Source: Opitutales bacterium
Lineage (GTDB): Bacteria > Verrucomicrobiota > Verrucomicrobiia > Opitutales > UBA953
Length of the DNA: 64,000 nt
NCBI GenBank assembly: GCA_017935025.1
Contig: JAGBIL010000044.1
Location: 1-64,000, forward strand
Reading direction: 5' to 3'
Below, piece after piece: positions 1 through 8,206 of the stretch. The first letter of the stretch is position 1, and each line of letters opens with the position of its first letter. The notes beneath the pieces were generated by a model. The model had not been told where the DNA came from. It did not search any database and was given only the letters and a program-made list of their open reading frames with translations. Position numbers and translations under genes: made by a program.

Positions 1-1
1 T

Positions 2-760
2 CAACACGGCTACATCCGCACGGCGTATTCCTACGCGCCGTTCGGCGCGGTAACGGAATCCGGCGACGTCACGCAACCCCTCCAATGGTCCTCGGAGCAC
101 TACGACTCCGAACTCGACCTCGTCTACTACAACTACCGCCACTACTCGCCCTCCCTCGGCCGCTTCCTCTCCCGCGACCCAATCGCCGAACAGGGCGGCC
201 TCAATCTCTACGCGTTTGTGGGGAATGATTCATATATTTTAAGTGATAATCTTGGATTGCTAACATACGTTCAAGCTGATGGGAATTTTGGACACGCGTG
301 GATTCGCATGGGCAATATTGAGTTTCTCTCCGCTGTTGTAAATAACGTGCATTACATTGCGCTAATCCCCCAGGGGATTGGATTTTATCCTGCAAATGAC
401 GAATCAAAATTAACATATCTATTTACAGGAAGTTCAGGAGTGTGGACTGCTGAAACGGCAAAAGAGATAGGGCTTGCGTTGAATTTTTTTACCGCAACAG
501 AATATTCGCTAAAGCAAATTACACGAAATGATATGTTTCTTCAATACGGGGCCAAAACGAAATGTGAATGTGCGAGTGATGATGCCCGGTTGAAGTGCTT
601 AGAAGAGCATCCCCTTAGTGCTAATACCTACAACCTTCTTTTCTCTAATTGTCGCCAAGCCGCGCAAGATGTTTTAACAGATTGCTGTTGGGAGGTTGAT
701 TTTTCGTCTGGGAAGGTTGCAATTCCTGGATATGTGAAACCTTCAAAAAGTTTAAAATAA
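2..760 (+). CDS. Rhs-family protein, C-terminal part with LRAT/NlpC-P60-like toxin tip (5' end outside window)
   Basis: The reading frame is open from base 2, so the gene begins before the window. Codons up to about base 222 encode the Rhs-associated core, including YYNYRHYSPSLGRFLSRDP and the end-of-core NLYAFV. After this the sequence becomes AT-rich and variable, as expected of a polymorphic toxin tip. The tip has GHAWIR near its start and NLLFSNCRQ near its end (Cys codon at about 650). A His followed much later by an Asn-Cys pair is the order of catalytic residues in circularly permuted NlpC/P60 and LRAT-like folds, so a papain-like hydrolase or acyltransferase toxin is my inference. The core assignment is firm; the tip activity is not. 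The short gene that follows is a candidate immunity gene. Confidence 0.8.
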   Translation, partial: QHGYIRTAYSYAPFGAVTESGDVTQPLQWSSEHYDSELDLVYYNYRHYSPSLGRFLSRDPIAEQGGLNLYAFVGNDSYILSDNLGLLTYVQADGNFGHAWIRMGNIEFLSAVVNNVHYIALIPQGIGFYPANDESKLTYLFTGSSGVWTAETAKEIGLALNFFTATEYSLKQITRNDMFLQYGAKTKCECASDDARLKCLEEHPLSANTYNLLFSNCRQAAQDVLTDCCWEVDFSSGKVAIPGYVKPSKSLK

Positions 761-773
761 TGAATAAATCAAA

Positions 774-1187
774 ATGAAAAATTTCTTAATGTTCATGACA
801 TCTCTTCCGTTATTATGTTCATGCGTGGCGGATGACAGTTTTCAAGTTTACGATGCTATTTTTCGTGACCCCTGGTATCAAAACATGAATCCCAAGCATG
901 TGAAATTTTGGTATTACGGATCTACAGATACTAGTGATTACTTTATGCTTGTCAGAAAGAAAATCAAGTTAAGTAGAAGACATATCGAGGACGGTTTCCC
1001 TCCTTTTCTATCTGACGAGGAGCGTTTCAAGTTTGATGGATGGGGGGAAGATAAACGCAAACGCCTTTTGTGGACTCTTGTTCAATTTGAAGGGAAAACT
1101 CAATTGGTTTTGAAACTTCCTCAAGATCCAAATAGAATCAAAGATGTTTTTGACGTGTTTGATTGTAGTCGTACGTTGAAAAAATAA
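774..1187 (+). CDS. Putative lipoprotein, candidate immunity protein for the first Rhs tip
   Basis: A 137-residue protein starting 13 bases after the Rhs stop codon. Its N terminus is a short hydrophobic signal ending in LPLLCSC, which resembles a lipoprotein signal with acylation at Cys17. The rest is charged and soluble. I recognise no family. Position directly behind a toxin tip, and the same AT-rich composition, suggest it neutralises that toxin from the periplasmic side of a membrane; this rests on gene order only. No other function is visible. Confidence 0.55.
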   Translation: MKNFLMFMTSLPLLCSCVADDSFQVYDAIFRDPWYQNMNPKHVKFWYYGSTDTSDYFMLVRKKIKLSRRHIEDGFPPFLSDEERFKFDGWGEDKRKRLLWTLVQFEGKTQLVLKLPQDPNRIKDVFDVFDCSRTLKK

Positions 1188-1233
1188 ATATGTATTTCGA
1201 TTTTTTATCGTTTATCTGTCTCGACTGACGGCG

Positions 1234-2163
1234 ATGTGTCCGCTTGCAATCAACATCACCGACGACGGACTTTACTTCCCGACGGTTGACCTCACGAAAA
1301 ACGTCTGCGAACTCGTTGATGCTTCCGGCGACATCGCCGCGACTTACGATTACGCCCCGTTCGGCGCGGTGACCGCGGGAACGCCCTCCGGCTCCGCCGT
1401 TCCCGCAAACCCTCTCCAATGGTCCTCCGAAATCCACGACTCCGAGCTCGACCTCATTTACTACAACTACCGCCACTACTCGCCCACCCTCGGACGCTTC
1501 CTCTCCCGCGACCCCATCGCCGAACAAGGCGGCCTCAACCTCTACGCCTTCGTCAGAAACAACACGACAAGGTTGTTTGATGTTAAAGGTGCTAAGATAG
1601 AAGGAACCCCTGACTATGTTTTGAAAGAGACTAGTAATTTACCCAACGATACTTTGGGGCAGATAAATGCAAACCGACCTTTCGGTATTACACTATTTTC
1701 TTGGTATCGAGGATCTCATCCGTCACCTCTATACAGAGCTTGCTATTCAAGATGCTATCAAGTCGCATCGTCCGGAAAGCCACCTGTTCTAACGTTAGAA
1801 ATGAAAAACTTAGACGACTACGATACGGAAGATCACGAGTTGGTTCATTTCAATTTTTTTAAAAGCAATTGGATCTCTGCGAGGGATCTTCTAAATTCGC
1901 TTGAAGGTGCTTATTGTGAGTCTCTACTTTCAGATCGAAACCTTGGAGAGAAAAATGCGGGATTGGCGGTAAAATATGGCACGGCTGCCGTTCGCTTTTA
2001 TGAAATGAAAACGAAGCTTCAAAATGTCGAGTATGATTGGCTTGCATACGGACAAGTTAATAAAGACTTCCAAATGGGAGCGGAAAGAATCCGCATACAA
2101 GCCGAATTAACAAAGCTCGAAGACGCGTATAATCAGGCCAAAAAGGAATTTGAACAAATATGA
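1234..2163 (+). CDS. Orphan Rhs core fragment with HExxH metallopeptidase-like toxin tip
   Basis: The 309-codon frame begins inside the Rhs core (PLAINITDDGLYFP, then a core parallel to that of the first gene, ending LNLYAFV at residues 102-107). It lacks all upstream YD repeats, so it is a displaced C-terminal cassette. The tip (residues about 110-309) contains HELVH at 201-205, an HExxH zinc-binding motif, with Glu224 and Glu229 as possible third ligands in gluzincin-like spacing. The far C terminus is charged and helical. Whether it is translated from the ATG at 1234, or only becomes active after recombination into a full-length rhs gene, cannot be told. The next gene overlaps it by four bases (ATGA). 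Confidence 0.7.
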   Translation: MCPLAINITDDGLYFPTVDLTKNVCELVDASGDIAATYDYAPFGAVTAGTPSGSAVPANPLQWSSEIHDSELDLIYYNYRHYSPTLGRFLSRDPIAEQGGLNLYAFVRNNTTRLFDVKGAKIEGTPDYVLKETSNLPNDTLGQINANRPFGITLFSWYRGSHPSPLYRACYSRCYQVASSGKPPVLTLEMKNLDDYDTEDHELVHFNFFKSNWISARDLLNSLEGAYCESLLSDRNLGEKNAGLAVKYGTAAVRFYEMKTKLQNVEYDWLAYGQVNKDFQMGAERIRIQAELTKLEDAYNQAKKEFEQI

Positions 2164-2633
2164 AAAACATATTTATAGGCGTTGTCGTTGGAATTCTTAT
2201 TTGCCTTGCGGGACGAATTTCTCATTTAGTTTTGTTCGAGTGGAGTTATCCTGACCTCGGGATGCTAGAGGAAGTTTACCGTCCTCTATATGAAGAGAAC
2301 TCTTGTATCGACTTGCGACCTCTGAATAAAAAACTAAAAGAGATCCTTGAAAAGCATAAGAATAAAAACCCGAAATACAATGTTGCCGCATTTGCATATG
2401 TCTACATGCACTACGATGACTTCCTGTCAGAAGACGCTGCTCCTGTATACATTCTTATTTACGACATTTCCATAAGCCGCGTTTGGGATCAACGCATTCG
2501 TGCTCAATTGTGGAATGAAATAAAAGATGACATCAACGCAGAAATAAAGAGCTACTTCGATAAATTTTCAAAAGATGAAAATCCTTGGGTTAGTACAAAA
2601 AAGGAGGAAAGAACGTTACCTCCAAAATTTTAA
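2160..2633 (+). CDS. Membrane-anchored protein, candidate immunity protein for the HExxH tip
   Basis: A 157-residue protein whose ATG overlaps the stop of the preceding toxin cassette (ATGA), so the two are probably translationally coupled. Residues 4-22 form one hydrophobic segment, either an N-terminal anchor or an uncleaved signal; the rest is hydrophilic with many Lys and Asp. No family is recognised. Coupling to a putative toxin is the only argument for an immunity role. An AGGAGG sequence near its 3' end lies just upstream of the next fragment. Confidence 0.55.
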   Translation: MKNIFIGVVVGILICLAGRISHLVLFEWSYPDLGMLEEVYRPLYEENSCIDLRPLNKKLKEILEKHKNKNPKYNVAAFAYVYMHYDDFLSEDAAPVYILIYDISISRVWDQRIRAQLWNEIKDDINAEIKSYFDKFSKDENPWVSTKKEERTLPPKF

Positions 2634-3024
2634 TAATTTATTAAAAAAACCGACAAGAGCTCAATGCAGAGAAGCACTTTTCCTGTTGGGGAAAATTTCT
2701 CATGCGTGGCAGGATTATTACGGGCACGCTGTCGCCCTTAATCGTTCCGGATATTTAATTGACACGAACAGTGTCGGGACGATTGATCCCTCGTCAAGTC
2801 CTGCCAACACGGATCCCAATGTCGTCCCTTCATCTTACGGAAGTTGGATCGATGGGGGGCAACACGGCGAGATTTTTATTCCTGAACCGGGAAATAGAGC
2901 ACCGGATTCGGAATGGCGTTACCAAGAATCCATCAACTACACAGCGCAGCAATATGAAATTGAACTAAAAAAATGGAATGCAGTATGCCTGTGTCTTTTC
3001 AAGGAGTGGGAAAAGAATGCTTAA
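2575..3024 (+). pseudogene. N-terminally truncated Rhs tip fragment with HxxxDxxxH motif
   Basis: This 149-codon frame overlaps the end of the preceding gene and has no Rhs core in front of it. Residues 32-53 read CREALFLLGKISHAWQDYYG then HAV. The helix with H43, D47 and H51 resembles zinc-binding helices of phospholipase C/S1-P1-type enzymes, which also occur as Rhs tips. The first 20 or so residues look like read-in from unrelated sequence, so I treat this as the remains of a third toxin cassette. The function call is weak; the sense of a cassette fragment comes from context. Confidence 0.45.
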
Positions 3025-3616
3025 AATCTCGTCTATTGTTGTACTTCTTTCAATTTGTATACTTCCTTGCGGAGGGTGTAGTGGTACTGCGCGTATTTCT
3101 ATTGAAAGAAAATGCTACGCCCCCGGATTAGATGAGTTCCCCGTCGTAGTTGTTTTTTTATCAGGCGATGCATGGAGTCATTCGCACGGATTCGAACGAG
3201 ATGGAAAAACTTGGAAAGGGATTTTTAAGGCGGAAAAATTCATTTCTCAGTGGAGATCTCATTGGAAAGGAGAGAAAGGACGCGTCTATTTTTTTTCTTC
3301 TCCAGATGAAGAATTTATCGCTCAACAAACCCGATTTTTAAGAGTCGAGTTTCATGAGGAAAAAACGTGGATTATTCCAAGATTAAATCCGCGCTTACAT
3401 TGGTATACCGATAGGACAAATCATGTGAATATTCGCTTATTTGATACAAATGCAAGCACTCCTTTTGCATTGATAAATGTTGATTTTAGCGGAAACGCCC
3501 CTATATGGGGGCATTTCCCGTTTGATTGGAAAGATATTTGCCGTAGTGTCATGATCGCATATAAGGAGATGGAATCCGAACATGAAGAGAAAAGAGCTTT
3601 TTTTATTAAAGAATAG
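3017..3616 (+). CDS. Putative lipoprotein, candidate immunity protein of the third Rhs cassette
   Basis: I choose the ATG at 3017 because AAGGAG lies about 10 bases upstream and because translation from it gives a clean lipoprotein signal ending in ILPCGGC. An in-frame ATG at 2978 would put a hydrophilic stretch in front. The 199-residue product is otherwise soluble, basic and aromatic-rich, with no recognised family. The start overlaps the stop of the truncated tip fragment, the same arrangement as the two earlier pairs, so an immunity role is inferred from the pattern. Confidence 0.55.
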   Translation: MLKISSIVVLLSICILPCGGCSGTARISIERKCYAPGLDEFPVVVVFLSGDAWSHSHGFERDGKTWKGIFKAEKFISQWRSHWKGEKGRVYFFSSPDEEFIAQQTRFLRVEFHEEKTWIIPRLNPRLHWYTDRTNHVNIRLFDTNASTPFALINVDFSGNAPIWGHFPFDWKDICRSVMIAYKEMESEHEEKRAFFIKE

Positions 3617-3671
3617 GTTTTTCTTCCCTAAAACTCACAATCCCCACGGTAGAATAACGGGAAGAAGCGAC

Positions 3672-3998
3672 ATGGTTCCGACCTACGACGCGGACGGGAA
3701 CGCGACGCTCGTTCAAACCTCCACGGGAACGTGGCCAATCGAATACAACGGAGAAAACCGTCCGATTCGCTTTGAAAACGCGGGAACGCAAACCGTCGTC
3801 GAATGCGGCTACGACTCTCAAGGTCGCCGCTACTTCAAAAAAGTAACGGTCGCGGGAACGGTAGAATTGCATCACCGCTACATCTATCGCGGGTACCTGC
3901 AAATCGCGGCACTTGATTTGAAGCGCTCGGCGCACCCGGCGCTGAGGCTCGTTACATGGAGGTGTTTGTTTGCGTTGAGTGAGTCTTATCTTCCTTAA
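3672..3998 (+). pseudogene. Rhs core remnant
   Basis: From the in-frame ATG at 3672 the translation gives VPTYDADGNATLV, then YNGENRPIRF, YDSQGRRYFKK and YIYRGYLQIAALDLKRS, all typical of the last YD repeats before the Rhs core. After LRLVTW the sequence leaves the family and stops. The segment homologous to what should come next is found upstream, at the start of the cassette at 1234. The composition returns to the GC-rich chromosomal type and copies of the GCGGGAACG motif reappear. It is a broken piece of an rhs gene and marks the end of the Rhs locus. Confidence 0.75.
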
Positions 3999-4017
3999 AA
4001 AACTTTTTGTTTTTCGG

Positions 4018-6585
4018 CTATTTTACGGTGAGCGCGAGCGATTTTTCCTCCGCAAGAATTTCCGTGGAAAAGCGCGCAACATCGTCCGCCGTGAGCGCTC
4101 CGATCCTCGCTTCCGTCTCTGCGTCACGGTTCACGGGTAAGCCGTAAAGTGCGTTGAGCGCGGCGTTCCCGCAACGTGAAGAAGCGCGCTGTCGGGCCGT
4201 ACGTTGCGCGACGCAAATGCGCGTTTTCGCCCCGGCGAGCTCTTCGCCCGAAATTTTCCCGGCGCGCAGGCGGTCAAGTTCACGGCGCATTTCGTCGAGC
4301 ACGATTTGCGCTTTCCCTTTTTCCGTTCCCGCGTAGAGGAAAAACATTCCCGTGCGCGGCGAACCGATGCGGCTTGCGCCGACGAAGTAGGCGAGGCCGC
4401 GTTTTTCGCGGATTTCGAGAAAAAGCCGACTCGACATTCCGCTGAGCAATTCGTCCGCAAGCGTCCCGACCCGATAGCGCTCGTCGCAAAATCCGAAGTC
4501 GGGAAATGCGAGCTGGACGATTGCCTGTTCTGCGGGAACGGGCGGTGAGATTTCGATTTCGCGGGATTTTTGTGCGGAAAAATCCCGAAACGCTTTCGCG
4601 AAATCTTCCGCGGGAACGCGTGCGCAATTCGCAAAGCGCGCGGGCGAAAATTTTTTTTCGAGTTCGGACAAAATCGTGTCGCGCTCAAATTCACCCGAGG
4701 CGGCGATAACAATGTTTTCCGGTACGGCGAGCTTGGCGTGAAGTGCGCGGATGTCGTTGAGCGACAGCGTTTCGAGCGTGTCTTCCGTCCCGAAGTTGTG
4801 CGCGCCGAGCGGATGCGCACCGAAAAATTTTTTCCGCAGGGCGATACGAGCAAATTCTTCGATTTCGTCAAATTCGCTTCGCAGGGCGGCGAGTTGCGTG
4901 GCGCGTTCCCGCGCGAAATTTTCTTCGGAAAAACGCGGCGAGCAAATCGCGTCGGCGAGAATTTCGCAGGAAAGATTTTCGTCGCCGGAAAGGGTCTCCG
5001 TAAAAAGCGCAAATGTATTGTTCCCGGAAATTTCGTCGAAGCGCCCGCCGACGGATTCGATTTTTTCGGCGATTTCCGAAGCGGAGCGCGTTCCCGCGTC
5101 GAGCGTCATCAGCGTGGAGAGCAGGGCGGTTGCGCCGCGCGTTTTTTCCGATTCAAATGCGCCGCCGCCGAGCATCGACGCGCGCAGATGCACTTTCGGA
5201 AGCCCGGAAACGGGCTGGAGCAGAACTCGGATTCCGCAGGAGATGCGTGTTTCTTCAAACGGCGGGAACGCGTGCTTCTTGTTTGCGTTTTCCGTGCTTG
5301 CGCTCGCGGAAACTTTTTTGCGTGAAGGCGTTTTTTCAAATGCGGATGTTGTTATGCTTTCGTCCCGCAGATATTTTTGCGTCACGCGTTGAATGTCTTC
5401 CGGTGTGAGCGTGTTGATTTTTTCGAGGAAAATTTTGGTCGCCGCCGGGTCGCCGCGTTCGACACATTCCGCTCCGAGGCGCGCTGCCGAGGATGCTGCC
5501 GTGCCGAGCGAATTGACGAGCCCGACAACGGCTTGCCGCGAGACTTTTTTAAGAAGCTCGGGCGTAACGCTCTCGTGTGAGATGCGGGCGAGCATTTCCC
5601 GAATCGCCGATTCCGTTTTTTCGCGGTTGCCGGGCTCTGCCACGTAATTTATCCAGAAAAGTCCGATGTCGTTCGGCGTCCATGCCGAAACGTCGAGCGT
5701 GTGAGCAATTCCGCGTTTTTCGTGGAGTTCTTGCCAGAGCAGGGACGAATCGCCTTTGCCGAGGATCGACGCGAGAACGGAAAGTGCGGGAGTGTCTTCG
5801 TGTGCGATGCCGGGAATCTTCCAAAGTATATTTCCGCGCAGGATTTTGACGTTCCCGTGAAGCGTGATTTCGCGCGGCGCAAGTTGCGGCGGTTCTTCGG
5901 GAATGAAGATTTCCGGAGACGGGCGGGCAGGCGCATCGGAAAAATATTTTTCCGCGAGCGAGAAAACGGCTTCCGCGTCGATATCCCCGGCGACGACGAG
6001 TGCAATGTTGTCCGGAACGTATCTTTTTTCAAAATACGTACGAAGTTCGCGATCCGTCATTTGCGAGAAAACGGGCTTGTAGCCGATGACGGGAACGCGG
6101 TACGGGTGGATGCGAAACGCCGTTGCGAGCGTTGCGTCGGAAAGCCGGGAATCCGGATCGTCGGCGCACATATCAATTTCGCGCAGAATCACGTCCTTTT
6201 CGCGGGCGGCATCGAGTGCGTCGAGGCGAGGTTTCAACGTGAGTTGGGCGAGCGTTTCAAACGCGGTTGCTACTGCTTCTGCGGGAACGTCGATGTAGTA
6301 AACCGTGCGGGAAAATGTCGTGTAGGCGTTGATGTTGCCGCCGACGGCTTGGACGCGGCGCGTGATTTCTTCGGCGGAAAATTTTTCCGAGCCTTTAAAC
6401 ACCATATGCTCGAGGTAGTGCGAAAGTCCTCCTCCGAGAAATTCACCTTCATGGATGCTTCCGGTTTTGACCCAAACCTGCACGGAAACTAAGCCCGACG
6501 GGAGCGTTTTCCGGAAAAACGCGGGAATGCCGTTGGCGAGTTTTATACTCTGAGGAAGCGAAGAAAATGTATCTGTAATGTTCAT
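4018..6585 (-). CDS. M16-family zinc peptidase with two tandem domains
   Basis: An 855-residue protein with two M16 (pitrilysin/insulinase-like) halves. The N-terminal half has the inverted zinc motif HYLEH (H56, E59, H60) and a Glu 76 residues further on (E136 in VILREID), the standard spacing, so it should be active. The C-terminal half aligns from about residue 440, keeps the R/Y-type substrate pocket signature SSRLFLEIREKRGLAYFVG, but has no HxxEH, as is usual for the second domain. No signal peptide is visible from this start. I prefer the ATG at 6585 to the upstream one at 6687, because the latter would overlap the transporter gene and add a low-complexity basic stretch. Likely role: processing or turnover of peptides in the cytoplasm or periplasm. 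Confidence 0.9.
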   Translation of the reverse strand: MNITDTFSSLPQSIKLANGIPAFFRKTLPSGLVSVQVWVKTGSIHEGEFLGGGLSHYLEHMVFKGSEKFSAEEITRRVQAVGGNINAYTTFSRTVYYIDVPAEAVATAFETLAQLTLKPRLDALDAAREKDVILREIDMCADDPDSRLSDATLATAFRIHPYRVPVIGYKPVFSQMTDRELRTYFEKRYVPDNIALVVAGDIDAEAVFSLAEKYFSDAPARPSPEIFIPEEPPQLAPREITLHGNVKILRGNILWKIPGIAHEDTPALSVLASILGKGDSSLLWQELHEKRGIAHTLDVSAWTPNDIGLFWINYVAEPGNREKTESAIREMLARISHESVTPELLKKVSRQAVVGLVNSLGTAASSAARLGAECVERGDPAATKIFLEKINTLTPEDIQRVTQKYLRDESITTSAFEKTPSRKKVSASASTENANKKHAFPPFEETRISCGIRVLLQPVSGLPKVHLRASMLGGGAFESEKTRGATALLSTLMTLDAGTRSASEIAEKIESVGGRFDEISGNNTFALFTETLSGDENLSCEILADAICSPRFSEENFARERATQLAALRSEFDEIEEFARIALRKKFFGAHPLGAHNFGTEDTLETLSLNDIRALHAKLAVPENIVIAASGEFERDTILSELEKKFSPARFANCARVPAEDFAKAFRDFSAQKSREIEISPPVPAEQAIVQLAFPDFGFCDERYRVGTLADELLSGMSSRLFLEIREKRGLAYFVGASRIGSPRTGMFFLYAGTEKGKAQIVLDEMRRELDRLRAGKISGEELAGAKTRICVAQRTARQRASSRCGNAALNALYGLPVNRDAETEARIGALTADDVARFSTEILAEEKSLALTVK

Positions 6586-6634
6586 ACGTTTTTTTGGGGG
6601 CGTTTTTTTTACATCGTTTGTTTCGGGGAGGCGG

Positions 6635-7951
6635 TTAGTCTTTTTTTCCGAAATCAGCGGGGAGAAATTTACGGATTTCCGCAACAATCCAGAAGCCCGG
6701 GAGCGTGCAAATGATCGCCCACCAGAAGAAATTTTCGTAGCCGATAATCTGCTGGAGCGCGCCCGCCCAAAGTTTCGGAATCATGACACCGAGAGCCATA
6801 AACGCCGTGCAGATTGCGTAATGTGCAACGGCTCGGCGCGTTCCCGCGCAGGCGTAAAGCATATAGAGCATATAGCCGGTGAAGCCGAATCCGTAGCCGA
6901 ATTGTTCGACGACGATTCCCGTGCCGATGAGCGCGGGCGAGGACGGTTGCCAATGCGCAAGCGCGACGTAAATAAAATCCGGCAAGTTCAGTAGCCAGAT
7001 CATTGGCCAAAGCCACGCGCGCAAGCCGTTGCGGGAAACGAGCCAACCTGCAATCACTCCGCCGGCAAGCATCGCGGCGACGCCGAATGTGCCGTTGAGA
7101 AGTCCGAACATCTTGTTGTCGATCGCCAGCCCGCCGTGCTCAATCGCATCTTTGAAAAACAGCGGAGAAATCACGCTGATCTGCACTTCTCCGAGGCGGA
7201 AAAAGAGCAAGAGAAAGAGTAGGAATCCGACGCGTTCTTTTTTGAAAAATGTTTTCCATGTATCCGAAAAGTCGGATACGAGCGAAGTTTTTTCCGTTCC
7301 CGCGGGAACGTCGTTTGCCGGGCGCGGAAGAATCAGTGCGTGAATTATCGCGAAGATTCCCGTGAGCGCCGCAATGCCGAGGAAAACCTGTGTCCACGCC
7401 GTTCCCGCGCTCGCGCCGGAGCTTATCAGCAGACCTGCGGCGGCGATAATTCCGCCTTTGGCAAAGACTTGGGAAAGCCGGAAAAATGTGCTTCGCCAAC
7501 CGGAGAAAAACGCCTGTTGCCCGGAATCCAGCGCAAGCATATAAAAACCGTCGGCGGCGATGTCGTGCGTCGCGGAAAAGACGGCAATCGAGAAAAGCAC
7601 GGCAACGATCACTGCTGCGGGAACGTTGAAAAAGAGCGTTCCCGCAAGCGCGGCGGCAAGGAGCGCACCCGCAATTTGCATATTCAGAATCCAGCCGCGT
7701 TTGCGCCCGATGCTGTCCACCAGCGTACTCCACAGTGCTTTCAGCACCCACGGCAGGTAAGCCCACGCCGCAACGAAGGTAATGATGCCGTTGGAAAAAC
7801 CGAGGTCTTTCATCGCCACGGGAGCGACGAGATCTACGATTGCGTTCGGCAGACCTTGTGCAAAATAAAGCGTCGCCACCCAAAGAGCCGCGACGCCGGA
7901 AAGGGAAAGTTTTTTTTCGGAAAGAAACACGTTTTTAGTGGCTCCAAACAT
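6635..7951 (-). CDS. AmpG-like (PAT family) major facilitator transporter
   Basis: A 438-residue polytopic protein with about 12 hydrophobic segments. Early sequence ATLYFAQGLPNAIVDL, the loop WSTLVDSIGRKRGW and THDIAADGFYMLALD match the PAT/AmpG branch of the major facilitator superfamily, whose best-known members import anhydromuropeptides for cell-wall recycling; substrate here is inferred only from the branch. The gene lies 49 bases upstream of the M16 peptidase start on the same strand, so the two may be co-transcribed, which would pair peptide uptake with peptide degradation. Ends in a short charged tail. Confidence 0.8.
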   Translation of the reverse strand: MFGATKNVFLSEKKLSLSGVAALWVATLYFAQGLPNAIVDLVAPVAMKDLGFSNGIITFVAAWAYLPWVLKALWSTLVDSIGRKRGWILNMQIAGALLAAALAGTLFFNVPAAVIVAVLFSIAVFSATHDIAADGFYMLALDSGQQAFFSGWRSTFFRLSQVFAKGGIIAAAGLLISSGASAGTAWTQVFLGIAALTGIFAIIHALILPRPANDVPAGTEKTSLVSDFSDTWKTFFKKERVGFLLFLLLFFRLGEVQISVISPLFFKDAIEHGGLAIDNKMFGLLNGTFGVAAMLAGGVIAGWLVSRNGLRAWLWPMIWLLNLPDFIYVALAHWQPSSPALIGTGIVVEQFGYGFGFTGYMLYMLYACAGTRRAVAHYAICTAFMALGVMIPKLWAGALQQIIGYENFFWWAIICTLPGFWIVAEIRKFLPADFGKKD

Positions 7952-8052
7952 CAGGCATCGAGCATCAAGCGGTTAAAAACCGGAGACCGGCATTCGCCAA
8001 AATTTTTGCCGAAAGCAAAAATTTAGAAGTATTCACTTGATGCCTGATGTTT
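7946..8052. repeat. Inverted repeat with 14-bp arms
   Basis: The 14 bases at 7946-7959 (AAACATCAGGCATC) recur as a perfect reverse complement at 8039-8052, with about 80 bases between. The left arm overlaps the first codons of the AmpG-like gene. No T-run follows, so it is not an ordinary terminator. Confidence 0.5.
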
Positions 8053-8074
8053 GATGCTTAGTGCTTTTCAGTTC

Positions 8075-8206
8075 TTAGGCTTGTTCGACGGTGATGTTCG
8101 GCGAGCCGTTCCCGTAGTGGTAAACGCTCGGACCTCCGCACGCGGCGAGCGCCAACGTTCCCGCGAGAGCGAGCAGGAAGAGGGCGACTTTTGCTATCCT
8201 ATGCAT
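8075..8206 (-). CDS. Very small lipoprotein
   Basis: Forty-three residues starting at the ATG at 8206, which has GGAGA about 8 bases upstream and overlaps the stop codon of the preceding gene. The signal KVALFLLALAGTLALAAC is a textbook lipoprotein signal with acylated Cys and Gly-Gly after it. The mature part is only about 20 residues (SVYHYGNGSPNITVEQA). A longer frame from 8278 would run against the upstream gene and hide the signal. Comparable to other short entericidin-like lipoproteins in size, but I see no family match. Confidence 0.65.
   Translation of the reverse strand: MHRIAKVALFLLALAGTLALAACGGPSVYHYGNGSPNITVEQA

Noticed and set aside
2-3998. The Rhs region as a prophage remnant
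   Set aside because: No integrase, structural or lysis genes; the arrangement fits Rhs tip arrays.
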